Made by a program: the position numbers and the translations under genes. The notes beneath the pieces are model-generated. The model saw only the letters and a list, made by a program, of their open reading frames with translations, was not told where the DNA came from and did not search any database. A stretch of DNA of 64,000 bases from Arthrobacter sp. SLBN-122 (lineage in GTDB: Bacteria > Actinomycetota > Actinomycetes > Actinomycetales > Micrococcaceae): contig NZ_VFMS01000001.1 of the NCBI RefSeq assembly GCF_006715165.1, positions 3,162,001-3,226,000 of the forward strand, in the 5' to 3' direction. Positions 10,374-19,413 of this stretch are shown here, one piece after another. Position 1 is the stretch's first letter, and each line of letters begins with the position of its first letter.

Positions 10374-11638
10374 GGCTCAACACTCTTCTGGAGTTCCTGC
10401 AGATGGTCGCCCAGCACGCCGGTCACCGTGGGGTAAGGGACGACGTCGGCCGGCGGGGCGGAGAGGCTCATCATCACCGCAGCGGCGGCTGCAGCAATCA
10501 CCAGGACACCGAGCACGACGGCCAGCCAGATCCGTTGGGTCCGGGACAGGCGGGATTTGCGGGAAACCTTTCCGGCGGCGGGGCTGCTAGCCACTCTGGA
10601 CGCTGCCTCTCCAGAAGCAGATGGCGGGGCCGCAGGCCGGCCGCCGGGTGCAGGATCTTCAGCCTCCGCAGCTGCTGCGGCCTCGCGCACCTCTTCCACC
10701 GATTCTTCAGCAGTGATGGAGGGCGGGTGAAAGGGCATGGCCGGAAGTACACGCGTGGTTTCCGGTACCAGTTCTCCGGGCGTGGAGGCCGGCGAAACCA
10801 GGGCCTGGCGCAGCGCCGTCTCAATGTCAGCGGCGGCCGGACGTTCCAGCGGCTCGATGGCAGTCATGGAACGAATAAGGCCGGCCCATTCCGCGGGAAC
10901 GTCGTCGGGGATTTCCGGGGCGCGGTGGAGCCGGGCAACGGCGGATTCCACTGCACTGCCCGGATACTCAACGGTGCCCTTGATGCATTCCAGCAGCACC
11001 AGACCCAGGGAGTAGATGTCCGTGGCAGAAGACAGTGGTTTGCCGAGGGCCTGCTCGGGACTGAGATAGGCAGCCGTGCCTACCATGGTGCCGGTGGCCG
11101 TGAGGCGGGTGGAATCCACGATCCTGGCGATGCCGAAGTCCGTGAGCTTGGGCCGCAGCGGCTCGCCCGGGCGGATCTGGACCAGGAGGATGTTCCCCGG
11201 TTTGATATCGCGGTGGATGATGCCCAGGCCATGCACGTACGCCAATGCGTCGGCGATGCCCGCGCCGATGACGGACAGCTCCTCCAGCGGCACTCTGCTG
11301 TGCCGGATGCGGCTGCGCAGGTCCTGGCCCTCGACGAGTTCCATAGTCAGGAAGGGGCGGGGCTCGTCCGGAATACGGTCATCGATTCCGGCATCGAAGA
11401 GCGTCACGAGGCCCGGATGGTTCAGGGTGGCAAGGAGCTGGATTTCGGCTTCCTGCCGCTTGAGCTCTTCGGCGTCCGGAGCCTGGGGGGCGAAGAGTTT
11501 CAACGCCACGTCACGGCCCAGTTTTTCGTCGTGGGCGCAGTACACCGATGACATTCCACCGCGGCCTACAACTTCGCCCAAACGGTAGCGACCGCCGACA
11601 ACTTCATTTTTGATGGAGCTAGGCGATTCCGCCACCAT
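10370..11638 (-). CDS. Transmembrane Ser/Thr protein kinase (Hanks type)
   Basis: The product is 422 residues. The kinase domain (about 17-275) has a Gly loop GRGGMSSVY (25-33), ATP-binding Lys47 (VALK), the catalytic loop HRDIKPGN with Asp144, and DFG at 167-169. A Pro/Ala-rich juxtamembrane segment (about 280-360) follows, then one membrane span (IWLAVVLGVLVIAAAAA). Only about 30 residues lie outside the membrane, so it lacks the PASTA repeats of PknB. The start ATG has GGGAGG upstream. The downstream lipoprotein overlaps by 4 nt and could supply the missing external part. Confidence 0.93.
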   Translation of the reverse strand: MVAESPSSIKNEVVGGRYRLGEVVGRGGMSSVYCAHDEKLGRDVALKLFAPQAPDAEELKRQEAEIQLLATLNHPGLVTLFDAGIDDRIPDEPRPFLTMELVEGQDLRSRIRHSRVPLEELSVIGAGIADALAYVHGLGIIHRDIKPGNILLVQIRPGEPLRPKLTDFGIARIVDSTRLTATGTMVGTAAYLSPEQALGKPLSSATDIYSLGLVLLECIKGTVEYPGSAVESAVARLHRAPEIPDDVPAEWAGLIRSMTAIEPLERPAAADIETALRQALVSPASTPGELVPETTRVLPAMPFHPPSITAEESVEEVREAAAAAEAEDPAPGGRPAAPPSASGEAASRVASSPAAGKVSRKSRLSRTQRIWLAVVLGVLVIAAAAAAVMMSLSAPPADVVPYPTVTGVLGDHLQELQKSVEP

Positions 11639-11921
11639 GACCGTTCCTCCCGGTGCGCTGCGGCACTGTCGTACCTCAAATTATACGGGCGGTCCGGTTA
11701 AACCAACGATTGACCTAGGCGCTCGCCTTGCGCACGCCGACGGCCCGGCGGCGATTTGAAACAGCTCCGCCGCCGGACCATTGGCTACAAGGACATGTGT
11801 GCTGAAGACATGTTTTGTACTGTTGCTTGGTTGTTTGGTTTATGTCCTCCTTTCGTCAGCCCGCTGAATGCTGCCGCTTCAGGCGCGTGCGCGGGCGGTT
11901 TCCGTTGCTGCCTTGATGTTT
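11639..11921. other. Intergenic region between surface protein and kinase
   Basis: This stretch holds the kinase promoter on one side and the end of the repeat protein transcript on the other. A GC-rich pairing (GGCGGCG near 11750 with CCGCCGCC near 11766) could form a hairpin, but no T-run follows. I see no further gene. Confidence 0.4.
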
Positions 11922-13454
11922 CTAGGACACCTTGCGCTTGCGGAGCATCAGGAGTCCGCCGGCCAGGAGCAGCAGGGCCAGGGGAACCAGCGATCCATCC
12001 CAGCCGGTTTTGGCCAGGCCCGTGTGGGCAGAATCCGTGTTGGCAAGGGCGGAGCTTCCGCTGGCCGGGGTGCTGCGGGGCGCCGTAACCGTGGCGATGG
12101 CTCCGCTTACCGCGGTGGAGCCTGCCGGGGCCGCCGTGAAGTTGCCGCTGCCTGCGGTGCCGGTGCCGCCGGTGCCGCCGTTGCCGCTTGCGGAACCATC
12201 GCCGGCAGTGGTGCCGCCGTTGCCGCTTGTGGAACCATCGCCGGCAGGGGCACCTGAACCCGGAGTACCGGTACCTGGAGCAGTGGTTCCTGGATCAAGG
12301 GTGCCGGTGTCCCCGCTGGTGCCGTCTCCCGGATTGGTGGTTCCCGGATCAGTGGTGCCGGGTGCGTTCGTCCCCGGGGTGCCCGTGCCGCTGTCACCAC
12401 CAAGTCCGATACCCAGGTCAACGCCCAGGTCCACAACAGCATCCAGTCCGCCGGTACCTGCAGTTCCGGTACCGAGACCAGCTCCGAGATCAACCACTGC
12501 GTCGACTCCACTTGCCACGTCACCGTTGGTGACACCGCCAATTGCCAGGTCCACGGCTGCATCGACGGCGAGGTCTGCCGTGGTGGCGTCCGTGGTCCCC
12601 GTGCCCGTGCCTCCGAAGCCGAGGTTGATGTCGGCTGCGGCGGCCAGGTCGGTGGTGCCGGTGGTGGCGGGGTCGGTGGTGATGCCGCCGAGTCCGAGGT
12701 TTACGGCTGCATCGACGGCGAGGTCTGCCGTGGCGGCGTCCGTGGTCCCCGTGCCCGTGCCTCCGAGGGTGACATCCACTGCGGCGGCCAGGTCGGTGGT
12801 GCCGGTGGTGGCGGGGTCGGTGGTGATGCCGCCGAGTCCGAGGTTTACGGCTGCATCGACGGCGAGGTCTGCCGTGGCGGCGTCCGTGGTCCCCGTGCCC
12901 GTGCCTCCGAGGGTGACATCCACTGCGGCGGCCAGGTCGGTGGTGCCGGTGGTGGCGGGGTCGGTGGTGATGCCGCCGAGTCCGAGGTTTACGGCTGCGT
13001 CGACGGCAAGGTCTGCCGTGGTGGCGTCCGTGGTCCCCGTCCCCGTCCCCGTGCCCGTGCCCGTGCCTCCGAGGCCGAGGTTGATGTCGGCTGCGGCGGC
13101 CAGGTCGGTGGTGCCGGTGGTGGCGGGGTCGGTGGTGATGCCGCCGAGTCCGAGGTTTACGGCTGCGTCGACGGCGAGGTCTGCCGTGGTGGTGTCCGTG
13201 GTCCCCGTGCCCGTGCCTCCGAGCCCGAGGTTGATGTCCACTGCGGCGGCGACACCCGTTGAACCGGCCGGCGTTGGGTCACCCAGCAGGCCCAACGACG
13301 TCGATTCGGAAGGTGCCGCCGCCGAGATGAGGGCGGAGGCGGAAAGATCCGTCCCGCTGGTGGTGTCCGCTGCGTTTGCGGCAGCGCAACCGAAAGCCAG
13401 AAGGCCGCCGGCAAAGAGGGTGCTAAGCAGCCCCCTGCGAAGGGTGCAGTTCAT
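11922..13454 (-). CDS. Repeat-containing cell-surface protein with LAKTG sorting signal
   Basis: The product is 510 residues. It has a signal peptide (MNCTLRRGLLSTLFAGGLLAFGC...ANA), then a Gly/Thr/Ala/Asp-rich region with five copies of a 48-56 residue unit (ADLAVDAAVNLGLGGITTDP is the best kept part), a Pro/Gly/Thr-rich spacer (about 330-440), and a C-terminal sorting signal: LAKTG, a hydrophobic span and RKRK. LAxTG is the motif used by class E sortases of Actinobacteria. The frame is open to 13514, but the ATG at 13454 has GGAG 8 nt upstream and starts the signal peptide. No enzyme domain is visible; it is probably a structural or adhesive wall protein. Confidence 0.85.
   Translation of the reverse strand: MNCTLRRGLLSTLFAGGLLAFGCAAANAADTTSGTDLSASALISAAAPSESTSLGLLGDPTPAGSTGVAAAVDINLGLGGTGTGTTDTTTADLAVDAAVNLGLGGITTDPATTGTTDLAAAADINLGLGGTGTGTGTGTGTTDATTADLAVDAAVNLGLGGITTDPATTGTTDLAAAVDVTLGGTGTGTTDAATADLAVDAAVNLGLGGITTDPATTGTTDLAAAVDVTLGGTGTGTTDAATADLAVDAAVNLGLGGITTDPATTGTTDLAAAADINLGFGGTGTGTTDATTADLAVDAAVDLAIGGVTNGDVASGVDAVVDLGAGLGTGTAGTGGLDAVVDLGVDLGIGLGGDSGTGTPGTNAPGTTDPGTTNPGDGTSGDTGTLDPGTTAPGTGTPGSGAPAGDGSTSGNGGTTAGDGSASGNGGTGGTGTAGSGNFTAAPAGSTAVSGAIATVTAPRSTPASGSSALANTDSAHTGLAKTGWDGSLVPLALLLLAGGLLMLRKRKVS
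12567..13257 (-). repeat. Tandem ~144-bp coding repeats
   Basis: The landmark GGCGAGGTCT (one copy GGCAAGGTCT) recurs at 12567, 12717, 12861, 13005 and 13173, giving unit lengths of 150, 144, 144 and 168 bp plus a last partial copy. The two 144-bp units are nearly identical. The 168-bp unit carries a 24-bp expansion of a 6-bp Gly-Thr motif, a sign of slippage. Confidence 0.9.
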
Positions 13455-13517
13455 GATGGATACTCCTGAAAAGTTGAGGTTGTTCGGGCGCAGCTCAGCT
13501 GCCCGTAAAGCCACGTG

Positions 13518-13535
13518 CTGCCCAATATTGGGCAG
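13518..13535. promoter_or_regulatory. 18-bp perfect palindrome upstream of the repeat protein gene
   Basis: CTGCCCAATATTGGGCAG is its own reverse complement. It sits 64 nt upstream of the ATG at 13454 and 10 nt beyond the end of the next secreted protein gene. It could be an operator for a dimeric regulator, or an mRNA hairpin between two co-transcribed genes. Confidence 0.55.
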
Positions 13536-13545
13536 GGTGCCTCAA

Positions 13546-14505
13546 CTAGTCAGGGGAAGAACCGGGGTCGAATGACACCGGTGCGGGAGCGTGCTCAGAC
13601 GCCTCGATGGCGGGAACAGCGCCCGGACGTTCAAAACCAAAGCCGAAAGGGCTAAGCCATGCAGCGGCACCGGACGGGCTGCCGGAAGACCCGCCACTGC
13701 CCGCGCCCGATGCCGGGGATGGAACCTGGGCAGGCAGCGGGGCCTGGTCAACGGGAAGGGGCTCCTCATAATCCGGAGCAGCGGGCACAGATACTGCAGT
13801 TCGCGGGCCGGAAGTGTCTGCCAGGACTGAAACGCCTGACGCTTCCGACCCCGAGTCGCCGCCGGTATCCTGCCCGGAATCCGGGGAGCCCGCGTCAACA
13901 TCCGCCTCCGCTGCCGTCTCGGATGCTTCCGGAAGTGTTTCCACGGCTGCGCTCTGAGCTGCGGCGGAATCAGGGATTACCCCTGCAGGAAGATCCACGG
14001 GCACCGCGCCAACGGGCGGATCCGGAAGGGGGAGGGGCAGTGGAGCAGTGCCGGTCAGAAGGTCGGAAACCGGTTGGAGCACCGGCTCGAGAACCGGAAG
14101 GGCATCTGCTGCAGGGGCTACAACAACCTGCGCCACACCGGTCGTCACGCTGTCGGCAAGCTCAACAACGGGGGCGGAGACCGCGGAAACAGTTCCCGCC
14201 GGAACCACCTGGTCCACGACGGGAACGGCGGCGATGAGGTTATCTGCCAGCCCGGAAACCGGGGTTACTACAGGCGGCACCAAGCCGGGCCCTGCAGCAG
14301 GTCCCGCCGCAGCCGGTGAAACCGAACCTGCAACATCCTGGACCAGCGATGAAACCGAGCTGGTGACATTGCCGAACAGCGACGAAGAGTCAGGACCGGA
14401 GTCGGCGGATGCTCCCGTTGACGACAGCGTCAGCCAGGTGACTGCGGCTGCCCCGGCAAGGATCACCGGGCGCAGGGCACGCCATGGCGAACTCATACGA
14501 GCCAT
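13546..14505 (-). CDS. Secreted low-complexity Ala/Pro/Ser/Val-rich protein
   Basis: The product is about 319 residues, with an N-terminal signal peptide (basic start, then VILAGAAAVTWLTL, cleavage near ASA-DS). The mature part consists of short hydrophobic/proline repeats (PVVDQVVPAG, VLEPVLQPVSDLL, PLPLPLPDPP) followed by an acidic, Ser-rich tail. There is no sorting motif or C-terminal membrane span, so it is likely released or loosely wall-associated. The ATG at 14505 (MARMSSPW) was chosen because it precedes the signal peptide and follows a G-rich stretch. It ends 91 nt before the LAKTG protein on the same strand, so an operon is likely. Function unknown. Confidence 0.7.
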   Translation of the reverse strand: MARMSSPWRALRPVILAGAAAVTWLTLSSTGASADSGPDSSSLFGNVTSSVSSLVQDVAGSVSPAAAGPAAGPGLVPPVVTPVSGLADNLIAAVPVVDQVVPAGTVSAVSAPVVELADSVTTGVAQVVVAPAADALPVLEPVLQPVSDLLTGTAPLPLPLPDPPVGAVPVDLPAGVIPDSAAAQSAAVETLPEASETAAEADVDAGSPDSGQDTGGDSGSEASGVSVLADTSGPRTAVSVPAAPDYEEPLPVDQAPLPAQVPSPASGAGSGGSSGSPSGAAAWLSPFGFGFERPGAVPAIEASEHAPAPVSFDPGSSPD

Positions 14506-14560
14506 GCATACCACCCCCCAGTGACCGGTGCAATCGATACCGTCTAAATGGTAAGACTGC

Positions 14561-14589
14561 TTTTTACTTGAAGTCCAGAGATCTCTCAA
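14561..14589 (-). promoter_or_regulatory. Candidate promoter of the two secreted-protein genes
   Basis: On the minus strand, TTGAGA (14584-14589) and TAAAAA (14561-14566) are 17 bp apart, about 56 nt before the ATG. A 10-bp palindrome AGAGATCTCT (14577-14586) overlaps the -35 box and could be an operator. Confidence 0.45.
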
Positions 14590-14708
14590 GGGAATTTACA
14601 AATGGCGGGAAAAGCAGCGCTACGTGTCACGGGCGAAAGCAGGAAGTCACATGCGTGACGGTCTTGGGAAAGCCGGGCTCGCCGCCGTCGTTCGTCCTCG
14701 CGTGCCCG

Positions 14709-15779
14709 CTAATGGCTGTCGTTGGGGTAGCTCACGCCCAGTTGGGCGCGAACGCCGTCGAACAGGCGCATGGTGTTCAGCGTGTCTTCAAGCAGCATCA
14801 CCGGGCTTTCGGTCAGCCCCTGCTGGACACACCGCATGACTTCGCGCAGTTCGTAGGCGTAGCCTTTGCCCACCACGTCAAAGGTTTCGGTCCGGCGCTC
14901 GTCCCATCCTTTGGTGATGATGAGTTCGCGGGGGTTGTTGATGGAGCCAACGCTCTGCAGGAAGCCCAGGCTCCCCGCGACGGTTGCCGTGCGCGGACCG
15001 TGGGCCAGGAGCGAGGAGGTGAGCTGGACCTGGGCCGCGTGGCCGTAACCAAGGGTCATGGCGTTCTGTGCGTCCACGCCGTCATCGTTGACAAAGCCGG
15101 TGGCGCTGACGGTCTGGGGAAAGCCAAGAGTGCCCAGCGCCCACAGGAGTGGGTAGACGGACAAATCCAGCAAGGCCCCCCCGCCGTCCTTCCGGGCCCA
15201 CAGCCTGGCTGTGGGGGAGTACGGCGCCGGGAACCCAAGGTCCGCGGTGATCCAGTGGATGTCTCCCAGTTCACCCGAAGCTGCGATCTGGAACGCCCGC
15301 TGCATCGAGGGCAGGAAGCGGCTCCACACCGCCTCCATGAGGAACAATCCGCGGCTGCGGGCAAGGTCGATGAGCTCCGATGCTTCGCGGGCGTTGATGG
15401 TAAAGGCCTTCTCGCAAAGCACATGCTTGCCGGCGTTGAGGGCGGCGAGGACAATCTCGTGGTGCTGCGCGTGCGGCGTGGCGACGTAGACAACGTCCAC
15501 GGCGTCATCGGCGAGCAGCCGCTGGTAGCCGGGAACACCGCCGTCGTCCCCGTAGGCCTTTGCAAAGTCATAGGCCACGGCAAAAGCGTCGGCAGTGTCC
15601 TGTGTCCGGGAGCTGACCGCATACAACTCGGCGTCTTCAAGCAGCGCGAGGTCCTGCGAGACGGCGCGGGCGATACTGCCCGTCGCGATAATTCCCCAGC
15701 GAAGGCGAGCACCGGTAGCAGAACGCGGATCCTGGTCGGGCTGGCTGGAAAGCCATGGCGTGGCGATGGGAGCAGTCAT
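14709..15779 (-). CDS. Gfo/Idh/MocA family NAD(P)-dependent oxidoreductase
   Basis: The product is 356 residues. The N-terminal Rossmann domain shows RLRWGIIATGSIARAV (about 26-41), the NAD-binding acidic region YAVSSR, and the family signature VVYVATPHAQHHEIVLAALNAGKHVLCEKAFTIN split around residues 92-125, with the catalytic Lys in CEKAF. The C-terminal domain (SRFLPSMQRAF..., DIHWITADLGFP) fits the dehydrogenase fold of trans-1,2-dihydrodiol / sugar dehydrogenases. The substrate is not readable. The ATG at 15779 has AGGA 8 nt upstream; the frame is open to 15845. It stands alone between the secreted proteins and the ABC pair. Confidence 0.88.
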   Translation of the reverse strand: MTAPIATPWLSSQPDQDPRSATGARLRWGIIATGSIARAVSQDLALLEDAELYAVSSRTQDTADAFAVAYDFAKAYGDDGGVPGYQRLLADDAVDVVYVATPHAQHHEIVLAALNAGKHVLCEKAFTINAREASELIDLARSRGLFLMEAVWSRFLPSMQRAFQIAASGELGDIHWITADLGFPAPYSPTARLWARKDGGGALLDLSVYPLLWALGTLGFPQTVSATGFVNDDGVDAQNAMTLGYGHAAQVQLTSSLLAHGPRTATVAGSLGFLQSVGSINNPRELIITKGWDERRTETFDVVGKGYAYELREVMRCVQQGLTESPVMLLEDTLNTMRLFDGVRAQLGVSYPNDSH

Positions 15780-15843
15780 AGCTGCAATCCTGTCACAGCG
15801 GCGGGGAGGCACGGGGAACCTCCAGCGGGACACACAAGTGAGC

Positions 15844-15886
15844 AAAAAGGGCCAAAGATGGGACGGGATGTCCTCATCTTCGGCCC
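15844..15886 (-). terminator. Intrinsic terminator of the MacB-type ABC operon
   Basis: GGGCCAAAGATG (15849-15860) pairs with CATCTTCGGCCC (15875-15886) with one wobble. On the minus strand the stem is followed by TTTTTGC. It lies 14 nt after the ATPase stop codon. Confidence 0.85.
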
Positions 15887-15899
15887 CCTTGGACTGATG

Positions 15900-16604
<705 letters not shown>

Positions 16605-16606
16605 GG

Positions 16607-18067
16607 CTATTCTCCTCGCAGGACTTCGATGGGACGGATGCGTGCCGTGAGCAGCGCCGGAACCAGGGCACCGGTAATGGCGACGCCGAATACGGCGGCG
16701 ATGCCAGCAGCGATCACTCCGGGTGATGCGCTGGCGGTGACGGAGTTCAACAGCTGGGAAGCGCCGCTAAAGGGTCCGCCCTGGCCGCCCGGGAAGCCGG
16801 CGCCGCCGCCGGCTCCGCCCGGGAAGCCCCGGCCTGTGGTGGCAGCGGTTGTGGTGGTGTTGCTGCTGATCAGGGCGGAGGCGATGCCGCCGCTGGCGAA
16901 CGATGCGATGGCGGCCCCCACGGCGCTGCCCAGGGCTGCCAGGACCAGGGCTTCGAGGACGAACTGCAGGCCGATGGTGCGGTTGGGTGCACCAATGGCC
17001 TTCAGCACGCCGATTTCGCGGCGGCGCTCGCGGACCAGCATCACCATGATGAGCAGGATGATGAGTCCCGCGGTGCCCAGGGCGGCGACGAACGCGATGA
17101 AGGAGATGTTCTTGACGCTGTCCAGGGAGCTGACCGCGGTCTGCAGGTTCTGGCCCTGGGTGACGTCAGCCTTGTCCGCGCCAAGGGCTGTCTGCAAAGC
17201 CGTCTTGGCAGCGGCGACGTTGTCCGTGGAATTGACCGTGACGATCATGCTGGACAGTTCACCGGGTGTTCCGGCGAGGGCCTGGGCAGTGGGGAGGGTG
17301 ACATAGACGGCGTTGTTGCCGAAGGTGGTGCCGGCGTCGAACAGGCCGGAGACCGTGTAGGCCTGGTCATTGATGGTGAAGGTGGATCCGACGGTGAGGT
17401 TGTTCTTCTCCGCCAGGGTGGTGCCCAGCAATGCGGCGGTGGACGTCGTCGAGTAGTCGCCGAGGCCGGAGCCTTGGGTAATGTTCAGCGCCTTGCCCGT
17501 GGTGTCCACTTCGGCGCCGATGCCGGTGGCGGTGATGGGCAGGGACCGGACGGGCTGCTGTGTGCTTCCGGTGGCGCCTGTGGTGCCGTTGGCCTGCTGG
17601 TTGCGGTTGCCTAGGGTGCCTGCATCCACCGCGGCCGTCAGGCTGGTGGTCAGCGTGGCTGCCGTCTGCCCGCCCGGGCCGCCCTGCCCGGCTTGGCCTC
17701 CCGGCCCGGTCTGGCCCGTCTGTCCCGCTTGTCCGGCAGCGGCCTGTGCGGCGGCTTCTGTAGCATTTCGCAGCCGCAGTGAGGAGGTCCCGACGACGGC
17801 ACTGACGTTGGGCACGCCGTCGGCCGTGGCTGCCTGGTCGGTGGTGAGCGGCTCGCCGCCGCCTTCGAAGCCCTGCCCGCCGGCGGGGTTGATGGTCAGG
17901 ACGGTGCCGACGGAGGCATTGAGCTCCTGGACTTTCGCCCCGACCGCCTGGTTGGCCACCAGCATGGCCAGGGCAAGGCCTATGGCGACGGCCAGCACCG
18001 CGACAACTGCTGCGGTGCGGACCTTGTTTCGGAAGGCATTGCCTACGCTTCGGGCAAGGACGCTCAC
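16607..18067 (-). CDS. ABC transporter permease, MacB/FtsX type, with collagen-like insert
   Basis: The product is 486 residues. TM1 lies at about 13-35, followed by a large extracytoplasmic domain, then three C-terminal membrane spans starting at NISFIAFVAALGTAGLIILLI, with the MLVRERRREIGVLKAIGAPN motif of FtsX/MacB permeases. Two low-complexity segments are unusual: a Gly/Gln/Pro-rich run around residues 110-130 (GQAGQTGQTGPGGQ) in the outer domain, and GRGFPGGAGGGAGFPGG in the loop before the last span. It pairs with the ATPase downstream. Confidence 0.9.
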   Translation of the reverse strand: MSVLARSVGNAFRNKVRTAAVVAVLAVAIGLALAMLVANQAVGAKVQELNASVGTVLTINPAGGQGFEGGGEPLTTDQAATADGVPNVSAVVGTSSLRLRNATEAAAQAAAGQAGQTGQTGPGGQAGQGGPGGQTAATLTTSLTAAVDAGTLGNRNQQANGTTGATGSTQQPVRSLPITATGIGAEVDTTGKALNITQGSGLGDYSTTSTAALLGTTLAEKNNLTVGSTFTINDQAYTVSGLFDAGTTFGNNAVYVTLPTAQALAGTPGELSSMIVTVNSTDNVAAAKTALQTALGADKADVTQGQNLQTAVSSLDSVKNISFIAFVAALGTAGLIILLIMVMLVRERRREIGVLKAIGAPNRTIGLQFVLEALVLAALGSAVGAAIASFASGGIASALISSNTTTTAATTGRGFPGGAGGGAGFPGGQGGPFSGASQLLNSVTASASPGVIAAGIAAVFGVAITGALVPALLTARIRPIEVLRGE

Positions 18068-18196
18068 GTTACTCCTATGACTCAGGTGTCGGCGCGGAAG
18101 GCCGGCTTCGCCTCAACCCTCGTCGGGCATCCTGTGCAGGAATCCGGCCCAACCTGTGCCTGGGCTGTGAAGTGCTTGCGGCTGTGCCAGGACGCA

Positions 18197-18231
18197 GGAA
18201 TGCCCGGCCCCGCGAAGGGACCGGGCATTCC
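18197..18231 (-). terminator. Hairpin after the monosaccharide transporter operon
   Basis: GGAATGCCCGG (18197-18207) and CCGGGCATTCC (18221-18231) pair perfectly around a 13-nt loop. It lies about 36 nt after the binding-protein stop codon on the minus strand. No T-run follows, so it may act as a stabilising or weak terminator structure. Confidence 0.6.
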
Positions 18232-18266
18232 GGTTGCCGGGTGTACCGGCTGGTTCTAAAAGGGTG

Positions 18267-19364
18267 TTACTTGGTGATCGGGCCGAGTACGGGATCGTCC
18301 TTGTAGGCCGTCTTCACGTTGGCGGCGGTCACAATGACCGGTTCCAGCAGGTAGGCCGGAACGGTCTTGACCTTGTTGTTGTAGGACTTGTCGTCGTTGA
18401 CCTCAGGCTTCTTGCCTGCCTGGAGGTCCTTGACCATGGTGATCGCGTGCTCAACGAGCTTGCGGGTGTCCTTGTTGATGGTGGAGTACTGCTCACCCGC
18501 GAGGATGGACTTGACGGACTCAACTTCCGAGTCCTGGCCGGTGATGACGGGGGTCGGCTTCCCGGCTGCCTTGACCGAGGTCAGGACGGCGCGGGCCAGG
18601 GTGTCGTTGGGGGAGAGGACGCCGTCCAGGCTTGCGCTGCCGTAGCTGCCGGTGAGCAGCGTGTCGGCACGGCGCTGGGCGTTCTCTGCCTTCCAGCCCT
18701 GGGTCACAGCCTGCTCAAAGTTGGTCTGGCCGGACAGGACCTTGAGCGTGCCGTCGTCGATCTTCGGCTTCAGGACGCTCATGGCGCCGTCGAAGAAGAC
18801 CTTTGCGTTGGCGTCATCGGGGGAGCCGGCAAAGAGTTCGATGTTGTAGGGACCTGTCGGCTTCTTGGCCTTCATGCCCTCCAGTAGGGCCTGGCCCTGG
18901 AGGACACCGACCTTGAAGTTGTCGTAGGCCACGTAGTAGTCCACGTTCTCTGTGTTCAGCAGCAGGCGGTCATAAGCGATGATGGTGGCGCCGCTGTCCT
19001 TGGCCTGCTTCAGCTGGGTTCCCAGCTGGGAGCCGTCGATAGCGCCCACGATGATGACCTTGGCACCCTTGGTGACCATGGCGCTGATCTGGTTCTGCTG
19101 CTCCGACACGCCGCCGTTGGCGAACTGGACGTCAGCCTTGAACCCTGCACCATTGAGGCCGTCGTTGAAGAGCTTTTCGGCCAGGACCCAGTTTTCACTG
19201 GTTTTCTGCGGGAGTGCCACGCCGATGGAGGAGTCCTGCGGGAACCCGCCTGCTCCTCCGCTGGCTCCGCCCGAGGGGGATTCCGAGCGTCCACAGCCCG
19301 TCAGCGCCAGTGCTGCGATGGCAGCAACCGCTGCGGCCTTTCCTGCTTTACCAAACATTCGCAT
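18267..19364 (-). CDS. chvE: Monosaccharide ABC transporter substrate-binding lipoprotein
   Basis: The product is 365 residues. A lipobox (LALTGC, Cys at about residue 24) precedes a periplasmic-binding fold of the ribose/xylose type: SIGVALPQKTSENWVLAEK, VIIVGAIDGSQL, IIAYDRLLLNTENVDYYVA, GVLSPNDTLARAV and PVITGQDSEVESVKSI. These stretches are typical of ChvE/XylF proteins that bind xylose, glucose, galactose or arabinose. The ATG at 19364 was preferred to the upstream frame because the signal peptide starts there. It is last in the operon mmsA-mmsB-chvE. The symbol is by family; the exact sugar is not known. Confidence 0.85.
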   Translation of the reverse strand: MRMFGKAGKAAAVAAIAALALTGCGRSESPSGGASGGAGGFPQDSSIGVALPQKTSENWVLAEKLFNDGLNGAGFKADVQFANGGVSEQQNQISAMVTKGAKVIIVGAIDGSQLGTQLKQAKDSGATIIAYDRLLLNTENVDYYVAYDNFKVGVLQGQALLEGMKAKKPTGPYNIELFAGSPDDANAKVFFDGAMSVLKPKIDDGTLKVLSGQTNFEQAVTQGWKAENAQRRADTLLTGSYGSASLDGVLSPNDTLARAVLTSVKAAGKPTPVITGQDSEVESVKSILAGEQYSTINKDTRKLVEHAITMVKDLQAGKKPEVNDDKSYNNKVKTVPAYLLEPVIVTAANVKTAYKDDPVLGPITK

Positions 19365-19413
19365 TGTTGGTTCTCTTTCTTTGTTGTGTATAACTCGGTC
19401 AGGTCGCGGGAGC

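Noticed and set aside
12567..13257. Possible CRISPR array
   Set aside because: The repeats are directly adjacent 144-168 bp units with no spacers, in frame within a protein, so they are coding repeats.
11932..13575. 547-codon open frame on the plus strand opposite the repeat surface protein
   Set aside because: It is rich in Pro, Val, Arg and Ser, the usual reverse translation of Gly/Thr/Ala/Asp repeats, and has no signal or domain. The minus strand has signal peptide, sorting motif and ribosome binding site.
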